Part shown: one piece after another, positions 51,281 to 60,233 of the stretch
Layout: each line of letters starts with the position of its first letter
How positions within the stretch are numbered: the stretch's first letter is position 1
From: Verrucomicrobiota bacterium
Lineage (GTDB): Bacteria > Verrucomicrobiota > Verrucomicrobiia > Opitutales > Opitutaceae
Assembly: GCA_023443455.1 (NCBI GenBank)
Contig: JAEZUE010000058.1
Location: forward strand, 149,519-213,518
Direction: 5' to 3'
DNA length: 64,000 nt
The notes under the pieces: generated by a model
The model's database searches: none
Seen by the model: the letters and a program-made list of their open reading frames with translations, nothing else
Told to the model about the DNA's origin: nothing
Position numbers and translations under genes: made by a program

Positions 51281-53010
51281 CGGCGGAAAACAGGACTGGC
51301 CATCCGCGACGCTGTAGTGGGCGGAGGCGAATCCGTTGTTGTTCGGGCGGCAATTCGCCGACGGGCGTCGATCCCTGAACGCTGGGCCGCGACACAATAG
51401 AAGGATTCGTCGGAAAACTCCTCCGCCAGATAACGCCGCCATGCCTCGCGTCCGAATCCCTCAAGCATCACAGGCCATCCACTGCGCGTGTAGCGCCGAC
51501 CAAGGCGGTCCACGGCCTCGCCGGAGAACGGTGCATCATGCTCCTCATCACCATGCTCAAGTGCGTTCTCCGGGTGCAGCTCCGGGAAGAGCCAAAGCAG
51601 CGCATGCCAGCCGCGCAGAAACTCAGCCGTGCTCATCGCACGAAGCGTCTTGCGGTCGGCGCGCGTCAATGGATCGAGCCATGCGACTGCCTCGGCGCGG
51701 TCGGTTGGCAAAATGGGGGCGGGACCGGGAAGAGGGATCGTCTTGCGCGATTCGGACGCTTTTTGCTCCGAGGCTGGGGCCGTGGCAGCTGCCGGCGCGA
51801 GGAAGGAGCATATCGCACGGCCCACTGCCTCAGCTATGAGTGGCGGTACGGCATTGCCGATGACGCGAAACGCATGCGTCTGGGCCTCGGGAAAGACGAA
51901 CCAGTCGGGGAAGCTCTGCACGCGGGCGGCCTCGCGCGGTGTGAGCGAACGGTTCTGCTTGGGATGCACGAACATCAGCCCGTCCTTGCTCAGGTGCGCC
52001 ACGATCGTGGAGCACGGCTGGTTGCGGTGCTGCCGGGTGTAACGGTCTTTGAAAGACGTCTTGTCGTAGGGAAAATCGAAGACCACCCCGCGCCGCATCG
52101 CGGCGGCCGAACTCTCGCCTTCGTGCAGCTTGAGGAAATCGCCAAGGTCCCGCGCGCTGTGGGGGCGAGCCACATGGTTGTAGATGGCCGGGGCGGCGCC
52201 GACCTCGGCAACCCGCTCGAGATAGTTGGTCCGAAAGCGATCGCGCGTGCCGCCGAGAAAATGGACCTTGCGGCGCTTCAAGTCGTAGGGCGTTTCCTGA
52301 TCGCCGGCGCCGGCGATCAGCATCGGCAGGTCGAGGATCGCATCGCCGAGCATCGTTTTCAGCATCGCCCGCGGCGCCGGCTCCAGCTCGGACGGGAAAT
52401 AGCCGGCAAGATCGGCCCGCACCCCGACGATGAGCTGCCGCCGCCGCTTCTGCGGCACGCCAAGCGCGACCCCCCGCTCGATCTGCGGATGCACGCGGTA
52501 GCCGGGTTTCCCGGACGTCTTGCCGAGGCTGCGCGCCTCGTACTGGACGGCGGTAAAGTACCGGCCGCCGGCAGCGGTTCGCAGCCCGAGCACGTTCTCG
52601 ATCACGAAGACCTTCGGCTGGAAGTGCTCCACATGGTCGAGGAAGTTGCGAAAGAGGTGGCGCCGGGAGTCTTCCTTGAGGCGCTCGGTGCCGTGGTTCG
52701 AACCGTCGCGCTGACGCGCGGTGCTGAAGCCCTGACAGGGAGGTCCGCCCACAATCACGTCAACGGAGTCGGCGCCGATGATGGCGCCGAGCGTCGTCGG
52801 AGAAAGCTGGGTGAGATCGGCCTCCAAGGCGAAACCGACTGGCGGCAGCCCGGTGGGCGATTTGGCTTGGAGGTTGGCCCGCAACGCGGCGACGGCCTGG
52901 GCGTTGAAGTCCACCGCGGCCAAGCACCGGAACCCGGCCCGCAGCATGCCGAGCGTGAACCCGCCGCAGCCGCAGAAGAGGTCGATGAACGTGGGGGGCG
53001 CGTCCTTCAT
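51277..53010 (-). CDS. DNA (cytosine-5-)-methyltransferase
   Basis: From ATG 53010 the protein has 577 residues. Motif I is 'FIDLFCGCGGFTLGMLRAGF', motif IV 'VDVIVGGPPCQGFSTARQRD' with the catalytic Cys, motif VI 'VFVIENVLGL', motif VIII 'GVPQKRRRQLIVGVRA', motif IX 'SLTPREAARVQSFPDWF' and motif X 'FRVIGNAVPPLIAEAVGRA'. It methylates C5 of cytosine in double-stranded DNA, marking self DNA for the linked defence proteins. An extra C-terminal stretch of about 160 residues ('LDPLTRADRKTLRAMSTAEF') has no catalytic motif. The start shares one base with the XRE stop (TGATG). A GTG one codon upstream is an alternative. Confidence 0.95.
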   Translation of the reverse strand: MKDAPPTFIDLFCGCGGFTLGMLRAGFRCLAAVDFNAQAVAALRANLQAKSPTGLPPVGFALEADLTQLSPTTLGAIIGADSVDVIVGGPPCQGFSTARQRDGSNHGTERLKEDSRRHLFRNFLDHVEHFQPKVFVIENVLGLRTAAGGRYFTAVQYEARSLGKTSGKPGYRVHPQIERGVALGVPQKRRRQLIVGVRADLAGYFPSELEPAPRAMLKTMLGDAILDLPMLIAGAGDQETPYDLKRRKVHFLGGTRDRFRTNYLERVAEVGAAPAIYNHVARPHSARDLGDFLKLHEGESSAAAMRRGVVFDFPYDKTSFKDRYTRQHRNQPCSTIVAHLSKDGLMFVHPKQNRSLTPREAARVQSFPDWFVFPEAQTHAFRVIGNAVPPLIAEAVGRAICSFLAPAAATAPASEQKASESRKTIPLPGPAPILPTDRAEAVAWLDPLTRADRKTLRAMSTAEFLRGWHALLWLFPELHPENALEHGDEEHDAPFSGEAVDRLGRRYTRSGWPVMLEGFGREAWRRYLAEEFSDESFYCVAAQRSGIDARRRIAARTTTDSPPPTTASRMASPVFRR

Positions 53011-53240
53011 CACTCGACCCCCTTGCAGAGCGCCGAAACCGAAGTCCCCAGCGCCTTGGCCACTCGGGCCAGAGTCTGAACCGTGGCGTTTCGTTCCCCG
53101 CGCTCGAGACCACCAACATAGGTACGATCCAAGCCCGCCGCAGCCGCCAAACCCTCCTGGGTCAGTTCCGCCTTCTCACGCAGCTGGCGAACGTTCGCTC
53201 CGAGCTTCTTCAGCGGCGTGGTGGGGATGGTGCGCGGCAT
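53010..53240 (-). CDS. XRE-family control protein
   Basis: The 76-residue product from ATG 53240 is a single Cro/C1 helix-turn-helix: 'LGANVRQLREKAELTQEGLA', 'AAAGLDRTYVGGLERGERNA', 'TVQTLARVAKALGTSVSAL'. It is the first gene of the operon, so it is likely a C-protein-like regulator that times expression of the methyltransferase and effector genes. The stop overlaps the methyltransferase start (TGATG). No operator was identified with confidence upstream. Confidence 0.9.
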   Translation of the reverse strand: MPRTIPTTPLKKLGANVRQLREKAELTQEGLAAAAGLDRTYVGGLERGERNATVQTLARVAKALGTSVSALCKGVE

Positions 53241-53918
53241 GCCGGATGATGCCAGAAACGACCTTCCCGCCGCCACCGACTAGAAGTAGCATTTACGGGA
53301 CGAAAGCCGATCCATGGATACGCATTCACGAGACGACTTCCATGTCGCCATTTTCCCCACCTTCATCGCCCCCATTCTACCCGCCGCCGCGGCCAACGTG
53401 TACGGGCGATGGTTCATAAAACCGGAGTTCAGTGATCGGTGGTCGGTAGGCGGTGGTCGGTGGTCGGTGACCAGTTGCCGGTAAACGGTGGACGGTTGCC
53501 AGTGATCGGTTGTCGGTGAACCGGCCCCCTGCTCGCAGTCGTGATCCGGCTTCTTGCGCCTGCGCGATCATGCCGAACTCGCCCGCCCCGATGCCCACCG
53601 ATGCAGGATGTCGGGCGTAAAGCCCGACCCACCATCGAATCCGGAATTCCGCGATCAGTGCCAATCAGTGTGCATCAGTGGTTTCCCTTGCCCAACTTTG
53701 GCACCAGCCATCGCCGCCCTGCGCTCTGTCGTCCGGCTGAGCGCCACGGGCGCCCGGGGTTCAACGTTCCCTGTTCGAGGTTGAACGTTCGATGTTCGAA
53801 TTCGCTCTCCGCTCTCCGGCTTCCGGTTTCCGGTTTCCGGTTTCCAGTCTCCGGTTTCCCTCTGCCGCACGGCAGAGCGCTCCCCGTTTCGAGTTCCCCG
53901 TTCCGAGTTTCTTCCCGC
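53241..53918. other. Promoter side of the defence operon, then repeats
   Basis: 53241-53420 should hold the promoter of the minus-strand operon; it is less GC-rich and includes 'GTAGCATTTACGGGACGAAA', but I cannot define boxes. From 53430 to 53525 come iterations of 'CGGTGGTCGGT', related to the insertion in vsr. A GTCGGGC/GCCCGAC hairpin is at 53607-53628. From 53757 to 53925 there are iterated pyrimidine-rich words ('TTCCGGTTTCCGG', 'CCCCGTTCCGAGTTT'). Confidence 0.6.
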
Positions 53919-54212
53919 TCACTGCACCACCACACACGCCGCGATCGTGGTGTGCGCAAACTCGACGCCGTTGATCCGCAACCGCAGCGGCCGATGCCGA
54001 TTGAAGGGCAGGTCCGGCGCCGCGGCGACTTCCAAGCGCCCGACCAGCTCCCGGAAATTCTCGCCCGGACGGAACGCCACCCGCACCCGCTCGCCCACCG
54101 GCAAGCCCCACTCGCGGCCGATGTCGCGCCACAACGGATCGTCGGCCTGGGGCAGGCCGATCTGCGGCTGCGCGCCGTCGCAGAAGAGGAACTCGTCCTG
54201 ATGGGGCGTCAT
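53919..54212 (-). CDS. Small hypothetical protein
   Basis: From ATG 54212 a 97-residue protein ('DEFLFCDGAQPQIGLPQADD', 'ERVRVAFRPGENFRELVGRL', 'LRLRINGVEFAHTTIAACVV') looks like a compact beta-rich fold with no signal peptide and no membrane segment. Its coding character is good (GC-rich third positions, no REP), so it is probably a real gene. I do not recognise the family. Confidence 0.55.
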   Translation of the reverse strand: MTPHQDEFLFCDGAQPQIGLPQADDPLWRDIGREWGLPVGERVRVAFRPGENFRELVGRLEVAAAPDLPFNRHRPLRLRINGVEFAHTTIAACVVVQ

Positions 54213-54367
54213 GGGGCGGGGTGTTGCACGCACGATGCCAGCCCGGCGCAGGCGGGCGCGAGAACGGATTCGCCGGTGAACCGGAATGGACCACTGCCTC
54301 CGGTTTATTCTGCGTTATCTCAGATCTTCATAATTTATGCCGATCCGAAATAAAACACCGTAAAGCG

Positions 54368-54654
54368 ATGCTACACTTTCCGCGTCCCGATGGCGTGCCT
54401 GTCCCGAGCGCGCTGGCAGCCATGCAACACGCGGCCGGGAAACCCATCTGCCTGATCATCGACGAGGCCCAGCACGCACTGACCTCCGAAACGGGGTTGA
54501 ACACGATGGCTGCCTTGAAGTCCGCGCGGGACCAGATGAACAAGCCGGGCGCCCCTACCCTTTTGCTCGTCATGTCCGGGTCGGATCCGGGCAACGGGTT
54601 TCGTGAACCAGGCACCATGGCCCCAAGCGGTGAAGCGGGGGCAAATGGTCAGCG
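54368..54654 (+). pseudogene. Fragment of an AAA ATPase (TniB/ExeA-like)
   Basis: The frame from ATG 54368 reads 'PICLIIDEAQHALTSETGLN' (Walker B) and 'PTLLLVMSGSD' (sensor region) and then changes into composite REP sequence at about 54655. Walker A and the N-terminal part are absent. The piece resembles AAA ATPases in which a DEAQHA box is followed by 'KSARDQLNxPG'. It is a remnant with no complete domain. Confidence 0.6.
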
Positions 54655-54679
54655 ACGACGGTCGAGCGTGCTGGACGAA

Positions 54680-54880
54680 GTAGGACCGGTCTGTGACCGG
54701 TTCCTCTGGGCTTGGTCGAGCCGGTGAGTTGGCGGAATCGAGGGTCGCAGGCAGGGACGCCTGCGCCACGGTCCAGCAGGCCGGACCGGGCGTGGCGCCG
54801 GCCTCCGTGCCGGCGAGGTTGGATGGAGCCGGAGAGCGGATGGGGTCGGGTGGGTCCAGTCGGAGACGACGACGGTTTGC
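54680..54880. repeat. Inverted, partial copy of the composite REP unit
   Basis: Reads as the reverse complement of the unit at 22.7 kb: GTAG-footed GACCGGTC...GACCGGT (54680-54702), CGCAGGC...GCCTGCG (54748-54770), GGC...GGCGAGG and GGTCCAGTC near 54855. It joins the ATPase fragment to a more degraded region at 54.9 kb. Confidence 0.8.
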
Positions 54881-54989
54881 TGGCCGGCTTCGAGATATTG
54901 AAGGGGACTCGACGGCCTCGGCTCTGCTGGCCAGCTCTGCCGTACGGCAGAGTGCCTTTTTGTGGCCAGGCCATCCGGACTCTGCGCCC

Positions 54990-55190
54990 TCCGTGCGCTT
55001 GTATGTTCAAACTCGGCATTTGGACACAGAGGGCCTGGAGGCAAGGCACGAGAACACAGAGCAGAGTTCAGAGAGAAAATGGGGCGCCAAACGGTTCACC
55101 TCCGGGGTGAGTCTCCCAACCGGCGTTGTTTCGCCAAACACCTCTCTGTGCGCTCCTTCCGCCTCTCCTCTGGCTCTGTGACGGCTTCGG
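54990..55190. repeat. ~180-bp dispersed repeat, copy 2 (inverted)
   Basis: Begins 'TTTGGACACAGAGGGCCTGG' and ends 'CTCTGGCTCTGTGACGG', the inverse of the copy at 40365-40545. Arms of about 20-30 bases are shared with clear but imperfect similarity. No gene lies within. Confidence 0.7.
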
Positions 55191-55199
55191 ACTGCGGTT

Positions 55200-55554
55200 T
55201 GTAGGGTAGTTCAAATCCGATGCGGTCCGTCGGCGAGCGACAACCCTACCGCAAGCGCGCCGTCTCAACCATCGGGTCAATTTTCCTGCCGCACCCGAAA
55301 CGGCCTTCGAGCGACACTCGGCCATACCGGCGGAACGCCCGGTACTGCCGGGCAAGGAACGCGGGCTGAAGCACCGCGCCACGGGATGCGGGATCGTCGC
55401 CTTCCGGGGTTCAACGTTCCCTGTTCGATGTTGAACGTTCGATGTTCGGCGCCCGTTCCCCGTTCCGAGTTTCCTTTCCGCTCTCCGCTTTCCGTCTTCC
55501 GGTTTCACCTCGACTGCTTTATCCAGTCATTCGCCTGCTTTAAGCGGTCAACAA
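55200..55554. other. Repeat-filled leader before the winged-helix gene
   Basis: No gene. From about 55400 to 55510 there are iterated pyrimidine-rich words ('GTTCGATGTTGAACGTTCGA', 'CTCTCCGCTTTCCGT'); the last 40 bases before the ATG at 55555 look unique. Confidence 0.55.
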
Positions 55555-55974
55555 ATGGATCTGCTCGCCGTTCTCTTTCCCAAAGTCCGCGCCGAGGTGC
55601 TGCGGCTGCTGTTCGCCGATCCGGCGACCGAGCTGCACCTGCGCGAACTTACGCGCCGCACCGGCCTGGCCCTCGGCACCGTGCAGGTGGAGCTGGCCAA
55701 ACTCGTCGGCGCCGGCCTGCTCGTGGCCGAGCGCGACGGCAACCGCCGCTACTTCCGCGCCGAGACCGGGCACCCGGCCTTCGGGGCGTTGCAGCAGCTC
55801 GTGCTGGGCGAGGGCCCGACGAGGCGGCCGCGGAGCACGGCCGCCTCGGGCGCCGCAAGCACCGCCCCGACCGCAAACCTACCCGCAACGCCCAAAGCGC
55901 CACCCTCCGCCGACCGCACGCCGGCCACCGATCACCGCGCCTCCATCGTGCTCGATCTGAACCAGCTGGATTGA
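55555..55974 (+). CDS. Winged-helix transcriptional regulator (ArsR-like)
   Basis: The 139-residue protein has a winged helix-turn-helix in its first 75 residues ('LFPKVRAEVLRLLFADPATE', 'LHLRELTRRTGLALGTVQVE', 'LAKLVGAGLLVAERDGNRRY'). Proteins of this short kind often control an adjacent nucleotidyltransferase or transporter. The tail from about residue 90 is Ala/Pro/Thr-rich and unstructured, ending 'SIVLDLNQLD'. No partner is clear: the convergent EamA gene is about 270 bases downstream, beyond repeats. Confidence 0.75.
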   Translation: MDLLAVLFPKVRAEVLRLLFADPATELHLRELTRRTGLALGTVQVELAKLVGAGLLVAERDGNRRYFRAETGHPAFGALQQLVLGEGPTRRPRSTAASGAASTAPTANLPATPKAPPSADRTPATDHRASIVLDLNQLD

Positions 55975-56245
55975 GCGGGAGGCCGGTCGCGTGACGAGCC
56001 GTCGAGGGTCGAGGGGAGAAAATGGACCCCGAGGGACGGATAAGGACGGAGTGGGCGAAGACCCTCGCCGCTCGTGGCGAGCAGCGCCACGGGATGCGGG
56101 ATCGTCGCCTTCCGGGGCTCAACGTTCCCTGTTCGATGTTCAGGGTTCGATGTTCGCTCTCCGCCTTCCGCTTCCCCGTTCCCGCTTTCCACATTCCCGT
56201 ACCGCGACGCTCGTCTCTCGACTGCTCGACCCTCGACTCCCCATT
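55975..56245. repeat. Convergent intergenic repeats
   Basis: Contains short CGTCGAGGGTCGAGG words of the ~145-bp element family (55990-56015 and 56205-56240) and the pyrimidine-rich 'GTTCGATGTTCAGGGTTCGA' family (56116-56200). No gene. Confidence 0.6.
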
Positions 56246-57169
56246 CTACACCGGCACATCGGTGCTCGGCGGCGCGTTCCTCACGCGTTCACGATGGAGC
56301 AGGTAGAGGCCGGAGCCGATGACGATGGCGGCGCCGAGCAGCGTCCAGCCGTCGGGCACTTCGTCGAAGACGGTGAGCGCGAAGAACAGCGCGCCGACGA
56401 TCTGCAGGTAGAAGAACGGCGCGAGCACGGAGGCCGGCGCATGGCGATGCGCGAGGATGAGCAGCCCGTGGCCGAGCGCGCCGATGCAGCCCAGGCCGAT
56501 CATCACTGCCCAAACCATGGGCGTCGACGGCATCTGCCACTCCCAGAACAGCGCGGGCGAGACCACGAGCGTGCCGACCAGGCAGGTGTAGAAGAGCGTC
56601 GTCTCCGGGCGGTCGTGCGCAGCGAGCGCGCGGGTGGTGAGCACGTAGAACGCGTTCGAGAGCGCCGCCCCCGCGGCAAAGAGCAGCGCGAACGAGACCT
56701 CCCCGGCAAACGGCCGCGTGATCACCAGGACTCCGACAAACCCGACCAGCACCGACACCAGGCGACGCGGCCCGAGCTTCTCGCCCAGCACCGGGCCGGC
56801 GAGCACCGCCGTCATCAACGGCACGGAGAACATGATCGCGGTGAGCTGCGTGAGCGGGAGAAAGCGCAGCGAGGCGAACACGCCCAACGTCGCCCCGACC
56901 AGCCCCATGCCCCGCGCGATCTGCAGCCCCGGCCGTTTCGCGCGGAACACACCGGGCGTTCTCGCCGGTCGCAGGAAAACCAGCACCGCCAACAGGCTCA
57001 CCACGTAGCGCACGCCCGCGATCTGCAGCGGCCGCAGGTCGCGATTGAGCCACTTGGCCGAGGCGTCCATGCACGCGAAACACGCCACGGCCCCGAGCAG
57101 GATCAGGATGCCGGTCAACGGTCGGCTGGCCGGCGGCGGCGGCTCCACACGCGGGGAGGCTTCATTCAT
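56246..57169 (-). CDS. EamA/DMT-family transporter
   Basis: From ATG 57169 the 307-residue protein has ten hydrophobic helices in two EamA repeats: first 'LTGILILLGAVACFACMDAS' to 'LTQLTAIMFSVPLMTAVLAG', second from 'SNAFYVLTTRALAAHD' to 'GWTLLGAAIVIGSGLYLLHR'. Such transporters export amino acids, nucleobases or other metabolites. The substrate is not predictable. No partner gene is in the same transcription unit; the upstream side is a long repeat array. Confidence 0.88.
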   Translation of the reverse strand: MNEASPRVEPPPPASRPLTGILILLGAVACFACMDASAKWLNRDLRPLQIAGVRYVVSLLAVLVFLRPARTPGVFRAKRPGLQIARGMGLVGATLGVFASLRFLPLTQLTAIMFSVPLMTAVLAGPVLGEKLGPRRLVSVLVGFVGVLVITRPFAGEVSFALLFAAGAALSNAFYVLTTRALAAHDRPETTLFYTCLVGTLVVSPALFWEWQMPSTPMVWAVMIGLGCIGALGHGLLILAHRHAPASVLAPFFYLQIVGALFFALTVFDEVPDGWTLLGAAIVIGSGLYLLHRERVRNAPPSTDVPV

Positions 57170-57295
57170 GGCGAGCGAAGATGAGCTCCGCCGCGCCGGA
57201 CTCCATCTGAATCCCCGCGGAGCGTCCGCCCGCCGCGCGCGCAGAGCTGGAAGGCCATCAACCGCCTCTCCGCCCCCGGCGTCGACCCGCCCACC

Positions 57296-57925
57296 GGCGC
57301 GGTCTAAAGACCCGCGCCACTTCGTCGGCATACCAGCCCGTGGTGCGGTGCTTCAGCCCGCATCCCTCGACCCCCGCGACACCACCACGATGTTGCTCCC
57401 GAATCGCCGGGCTTGGCGACCGTCCACCACAGAATCGCCAGCCCGGCCAAACCAACCGAACCGGTCGCAGACCGGTCCTACTCGCCGACGCGCCGACCGC
57501 CCACCGGCGCGGTCTAAAGACCCGCGCCACTTCGCCCGCACGCCCGCCCGTGGTGCGGTGCTTTAGCCCGCATCCCTCGACCCCCGCGACACCACCACGA
57601 TGTTGCTCCCGAATCGCCGGGCTTGGCGATCGTCCCACCGACGCGGTCTGAAGACCCGCGCCACCTCGCCGGCATGCCAGCCCGTGGTGCGGTGCTTTAG
57701 CCCGCATCCCTCGACCCCGCGACACCACCACGATGTTGCTCCCGAATCGCCGGGCTTGGCGACCGTCCACCACAGAATCGCCAGCCCGGCCAAACCAACC
57801 GAACCGGTCGCAGACCGGTCCTACTCGCCGACGCGCCGGCCGCCCTCCGACGCGGTCTGAAGACCCGCGCCACCTCGCCGGCATGTCAGCCCGTGGTGCG
57901 GTGCTTTAGCCCGCATCCTCGACTC
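57296..57925. repeat. Tandem array of a second ~210-bp composite REP unit
   Basis: The motif 'GCGGTCT(A/G)AAGACCCGC' starts near 57298, 57508, 57642 and 57851 (spacings 210, 134 and 209). Each full unit also has a GTGGTGCGGTGCTT(C/T)AGCCCGC hairpin, a 'GATGTTGCTCCCGAATCGCC' block and a GAACCGGTCGCAGACCGG hairpin ending CCTAC. The 134-base unit lacks the last part. A further partial unit lies at 60345-60465. Confidence 0.9.
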
Positions 57926-57941
57926 CATCCAGCCCACCGCC

Positions 57942-58808
57942 CTACTCGGCGAGCAGCTTGCGCAGGGCCAGCAGCTCCTCGCGCCTGGCCTTGGATACCT
58001 TCGGGTACTCCATCCCCAGCGACTCGAGCGTCTCGAGCACGATCCGGGAGATGATCAGGCGGGCGTTCTCCTTGTCGTCGGCCGGAACCACGTGCCACGG
58101 CGCGTGACGCGTACTGGTGGCTCCGATGCATCGCGCGTAGGCCCGCATGTAGTCGTCCCACCGGGCGCGCTCCTTCAGGTCGGCCTCGCTGAACTTCCAG
58201 TTCTTCGCCGGATCGTCGATGCGGTCGAGGAGGCGCCGGCGCTGCTCCTCCTTCGAGACGTGGAGGAAGAGCTTCACGATGCGGGTGCCGTTGCGGTGCA
58301 GATGCCGCTCCATGTCGTTGATCGACTGGTACCGATGCTTCCAGAAATCGTCGCCGCGGTTTTCGGCGGGAAGCTGCTGGCCGTCGAGGATCCCGGGATG
58401 CACACGGGCGACGAGCACCTCCTCGTAGTAGGAGCGGTTGAAGATGCCGATGCGGCCGCGCTCGGGCAGGCGGCAGTTCGAACGCCAGAGGAAGTCGTGG
58501 TCGAGCTCGAGCGGGCTGGGCTGCTTGAAGCTGAAGACCTGACAGCCCTGCGGGTTGATGCCCGACATGACGTGCTTGATCGCGCCGTCCTTCCCGGCGG
58601 CATCCATCGCCTGCAGGATGACCAGGATCGAGTGGCGATCCGTCGCGTAGAGCAGCGCCTGCTGTTTGCCCAGATCGTCGATCTGGTCGGCGAGGCGTTG
58701 CTCGTAGTCCTTGCTGGACTTGAAGAACGGATCGACCCGCGTGGGCCATTTCGCGAGATCGACGGACGCGCCCTCGCGGACACGGAATTTTTTCGGATGG
58801 ATCTTCAT
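57942..58808 (-). CDS. Polyphosphate kinase 2 family protein
   Basis: The 288-residue protein from ATG 58808 shows PPK2 motifs: Walker A '[20 protein letters not shown]', the lid '[16 protein letters not shown]' (Walker B) and '[20 protein letters not shown]'. PPK2 uses polyphosphate to phosphorylate nucleotides (or the reverse). Length and the single domain fit class I/III enzymes. The frame could start at 58895 but the N-terminal addition has no homology. Confidence 0.92.
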   Translation of the reverse strand: MKIHPKKFRVREGASVDLAKWPTRVDPFFKSSKDYEQRLADQIDDLGKQQALLYATDRHSILVILQAMDAAGKDGAIKHVMSGINPQGCQVFSFKQPSPLELDHDFLWRSNCRLPERGRIGIFNRSYYEEVLVARVHPGILDGQQLPAENRGDDFWKHRYQSINDMERHLHRNGTRIVKLFLHVSKEEQRRRLLDRIDDPAKNWKFSEADLKERARWDDYMRAYARCIGATSTRHAPWHVVPADDKENARLIISRIVLETLESLGMEYPKVSKARREELLALRKLLAE

Positions 58809-59208
58809 GATTCGTTCTGGGGCTCGTTGCCAATTGGGACCGCGGCGCGGCCGGGAGGAGCACCGACCGTAGCACCACCCGCGGCCACGCGCCACCCGCG
58901 TGTGCAGGGACCGGATGGACGCAGTGGAAAGCCCCGCACGGTTCCACCGAACGCCGGAGGCACCACAGGTCGCTGGGGTCAGGGTTCGATGTCCGCTGTT
59001 CAGAGTTCAGTGTTCGCAGCAGCTTTCCGCTCTCCGCCTTCCGGTCTCCCGAGCTCCGCGTTTCCCCCCTCCTTCTTCCGGCTTCCGTTCGGCGCCCCCA
59101 GCGCATACACCTCCGCAGCACTCGTCCCTCGACGCCCGTCCCTCGCCCTCCGTTTTCCGTTCCGCGTTCCGCACTCCGCATTCCGAGTTCCGCACTCCGC
59201 GTTTCCCC
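58809..59208. other. 400-bp divergent region with iterated leader
   Basis: No gene is found. 58978-59205 is built of the pyrimidine-rich words seen elsewhere ('TTCAGAGTTCAGTGTTCGC', 'CCGTTCCGCGTTCCGCACTC') and runs without a break into the rsgA start codon. Confidence 0.6.
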
Positions 59209-60213
59209 ATGTCTCTCCTCTCCCTCGGCTGGAACGACTCTCTCGCCGCCGCCTTCGCCCCGCACCGGGCCGAGGGGGTCGAGCCCGCGCGCGTGACCGG
59301 CGACTTCGGCCGCGGCTGGGGCGTGACGACCGACGACGACGACGGCGAGATCCTCGCCATGCCCTCCGGCCGGCTGCGGCACAACTCGCCCCGCCGGGCC
59401 GACCTGCCGGTGGCGGGCGACTGGGTCGTGATCCAGCGCAAGCCCGAGGCCCGCCGCGGCCAACTGCTCGCGGTGCTGCCGCGCCGCACGGTGCTTTCGC
59501 GGCAGGCGGCGGGCTTCCGCCGCGCCGAGGAGCAGGTGCTCGCCGCCAACCTCGACACCGTTTTCATCGTCGTGGGGCTCGACGCCCCCGTGAACCACCG
59601 CCGCATCGAACGTTTCATCACGGCGGTGCGCTCCGGCGGCATCGAACCGGTGGTGGTGCTCAACAAGGCCGACCTCCACGAGTTCCCCGACGCGATGCTG
59701 GCCGAGGTCGGGCGCATCAGCGGCGGCGCCGCGGTGGTGGCGACCAGCGCCGAGAAACGCGCCGGCGCGAAGGCCCTCAAGCCGTGGTTGAAGAAACGGC
59801 ACACCGTGGCCTTCCTCGGCACCTCCGGCGTGGGCAAGTCGTCGCTGATCAACCGCCTGCTCGGCGACGAGGTCCAGGCCGTGCAGGAGGTGCGCGAGGC
59901 CGACGGCAAGGGCCGCCACACCACGAGCAACCGCGAGCTCTTCGTCGGCCCAGGCGGCGTGCTGCTGCTCGACACGCCCGGCATGCGCGAATTCCAGTTC
60001 TGGGATGCGGATACACCGCTCGAGGACCTGTTCCCCGAGGTCGCCGAGGCCGCGCTGCGCTGCAGATTCCGCGACTGCCGCCACGGCACGGAACCGGGCT
60101 GCGCGGTGCAGGACGCCGTGGCGAAAGGCCAGCTCGAGGAGGGCCGCGTGGCGAGCTACCTCAAACTCAAGGCCGAGCGCGCCCTCGCCGCCACGCCCTG
60201 GAAGAAGCGGTAG
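59209..60213 (+). CDS. rsgA: Ribosome small subunit-dependent GTPase A
   Basis: From ATG 59209 the 334-residue protein has an OB-fold start, then the circularly permuted GTPase order: G4 'VVVLNKADLHEF', G5 'VATSAEK', G1 'FLGTSGVGKSSLINRLLG', G3 'LLLDTPGMREFQFW', and the zinc knuckle 'LRCRFRDCRHGTEPGCAVQD'. RsgA assists 30S subunit maturation. A longer frame begins at 58900 but reads through repeat sequence, and the ATG at 59209 follows a pyrimidine-rich leader without a Shine-Dalgarno. Confidence 0.94.
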   Translation: MSLLSLGWNDSLAAAFAPHRAEGVEPARVTGDFGRGWGVTTDDDDGEILAMPSGRLRHNSPRRADLPVAGDWVVIQRKPEARRGQLLAVLPRRTVLSRQAAGFRRAEEQVLAANLDTVFIVVGLDAPVNHRRIERFITAVRSGGIEPVVVLNKADLHEFPDAMLAEVGRISGGAAVVATSAEKRAGAKALKPWLKKRHTVAFLGTSGVGKSSLINRLLGDEVQAVQEVREADGKGRHTTSNRELFVGPGGVLLLDTPGMREFQFWDADTPLEDLFPEVAEAALRCRFRDCRHGTEPGCAVQDAVAKGQLEEGRVASYLKLKAERALAATPWKKR

Positions 60214-60233
60214 GCGGCCGCGGCGGGAAGTGG

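Noticed and set aside
57296..57925. CRISPR-like or satellite array
   Set aside because: Same reasoning: units of 134-210 bases made of REP hairpins, no spacer structure.
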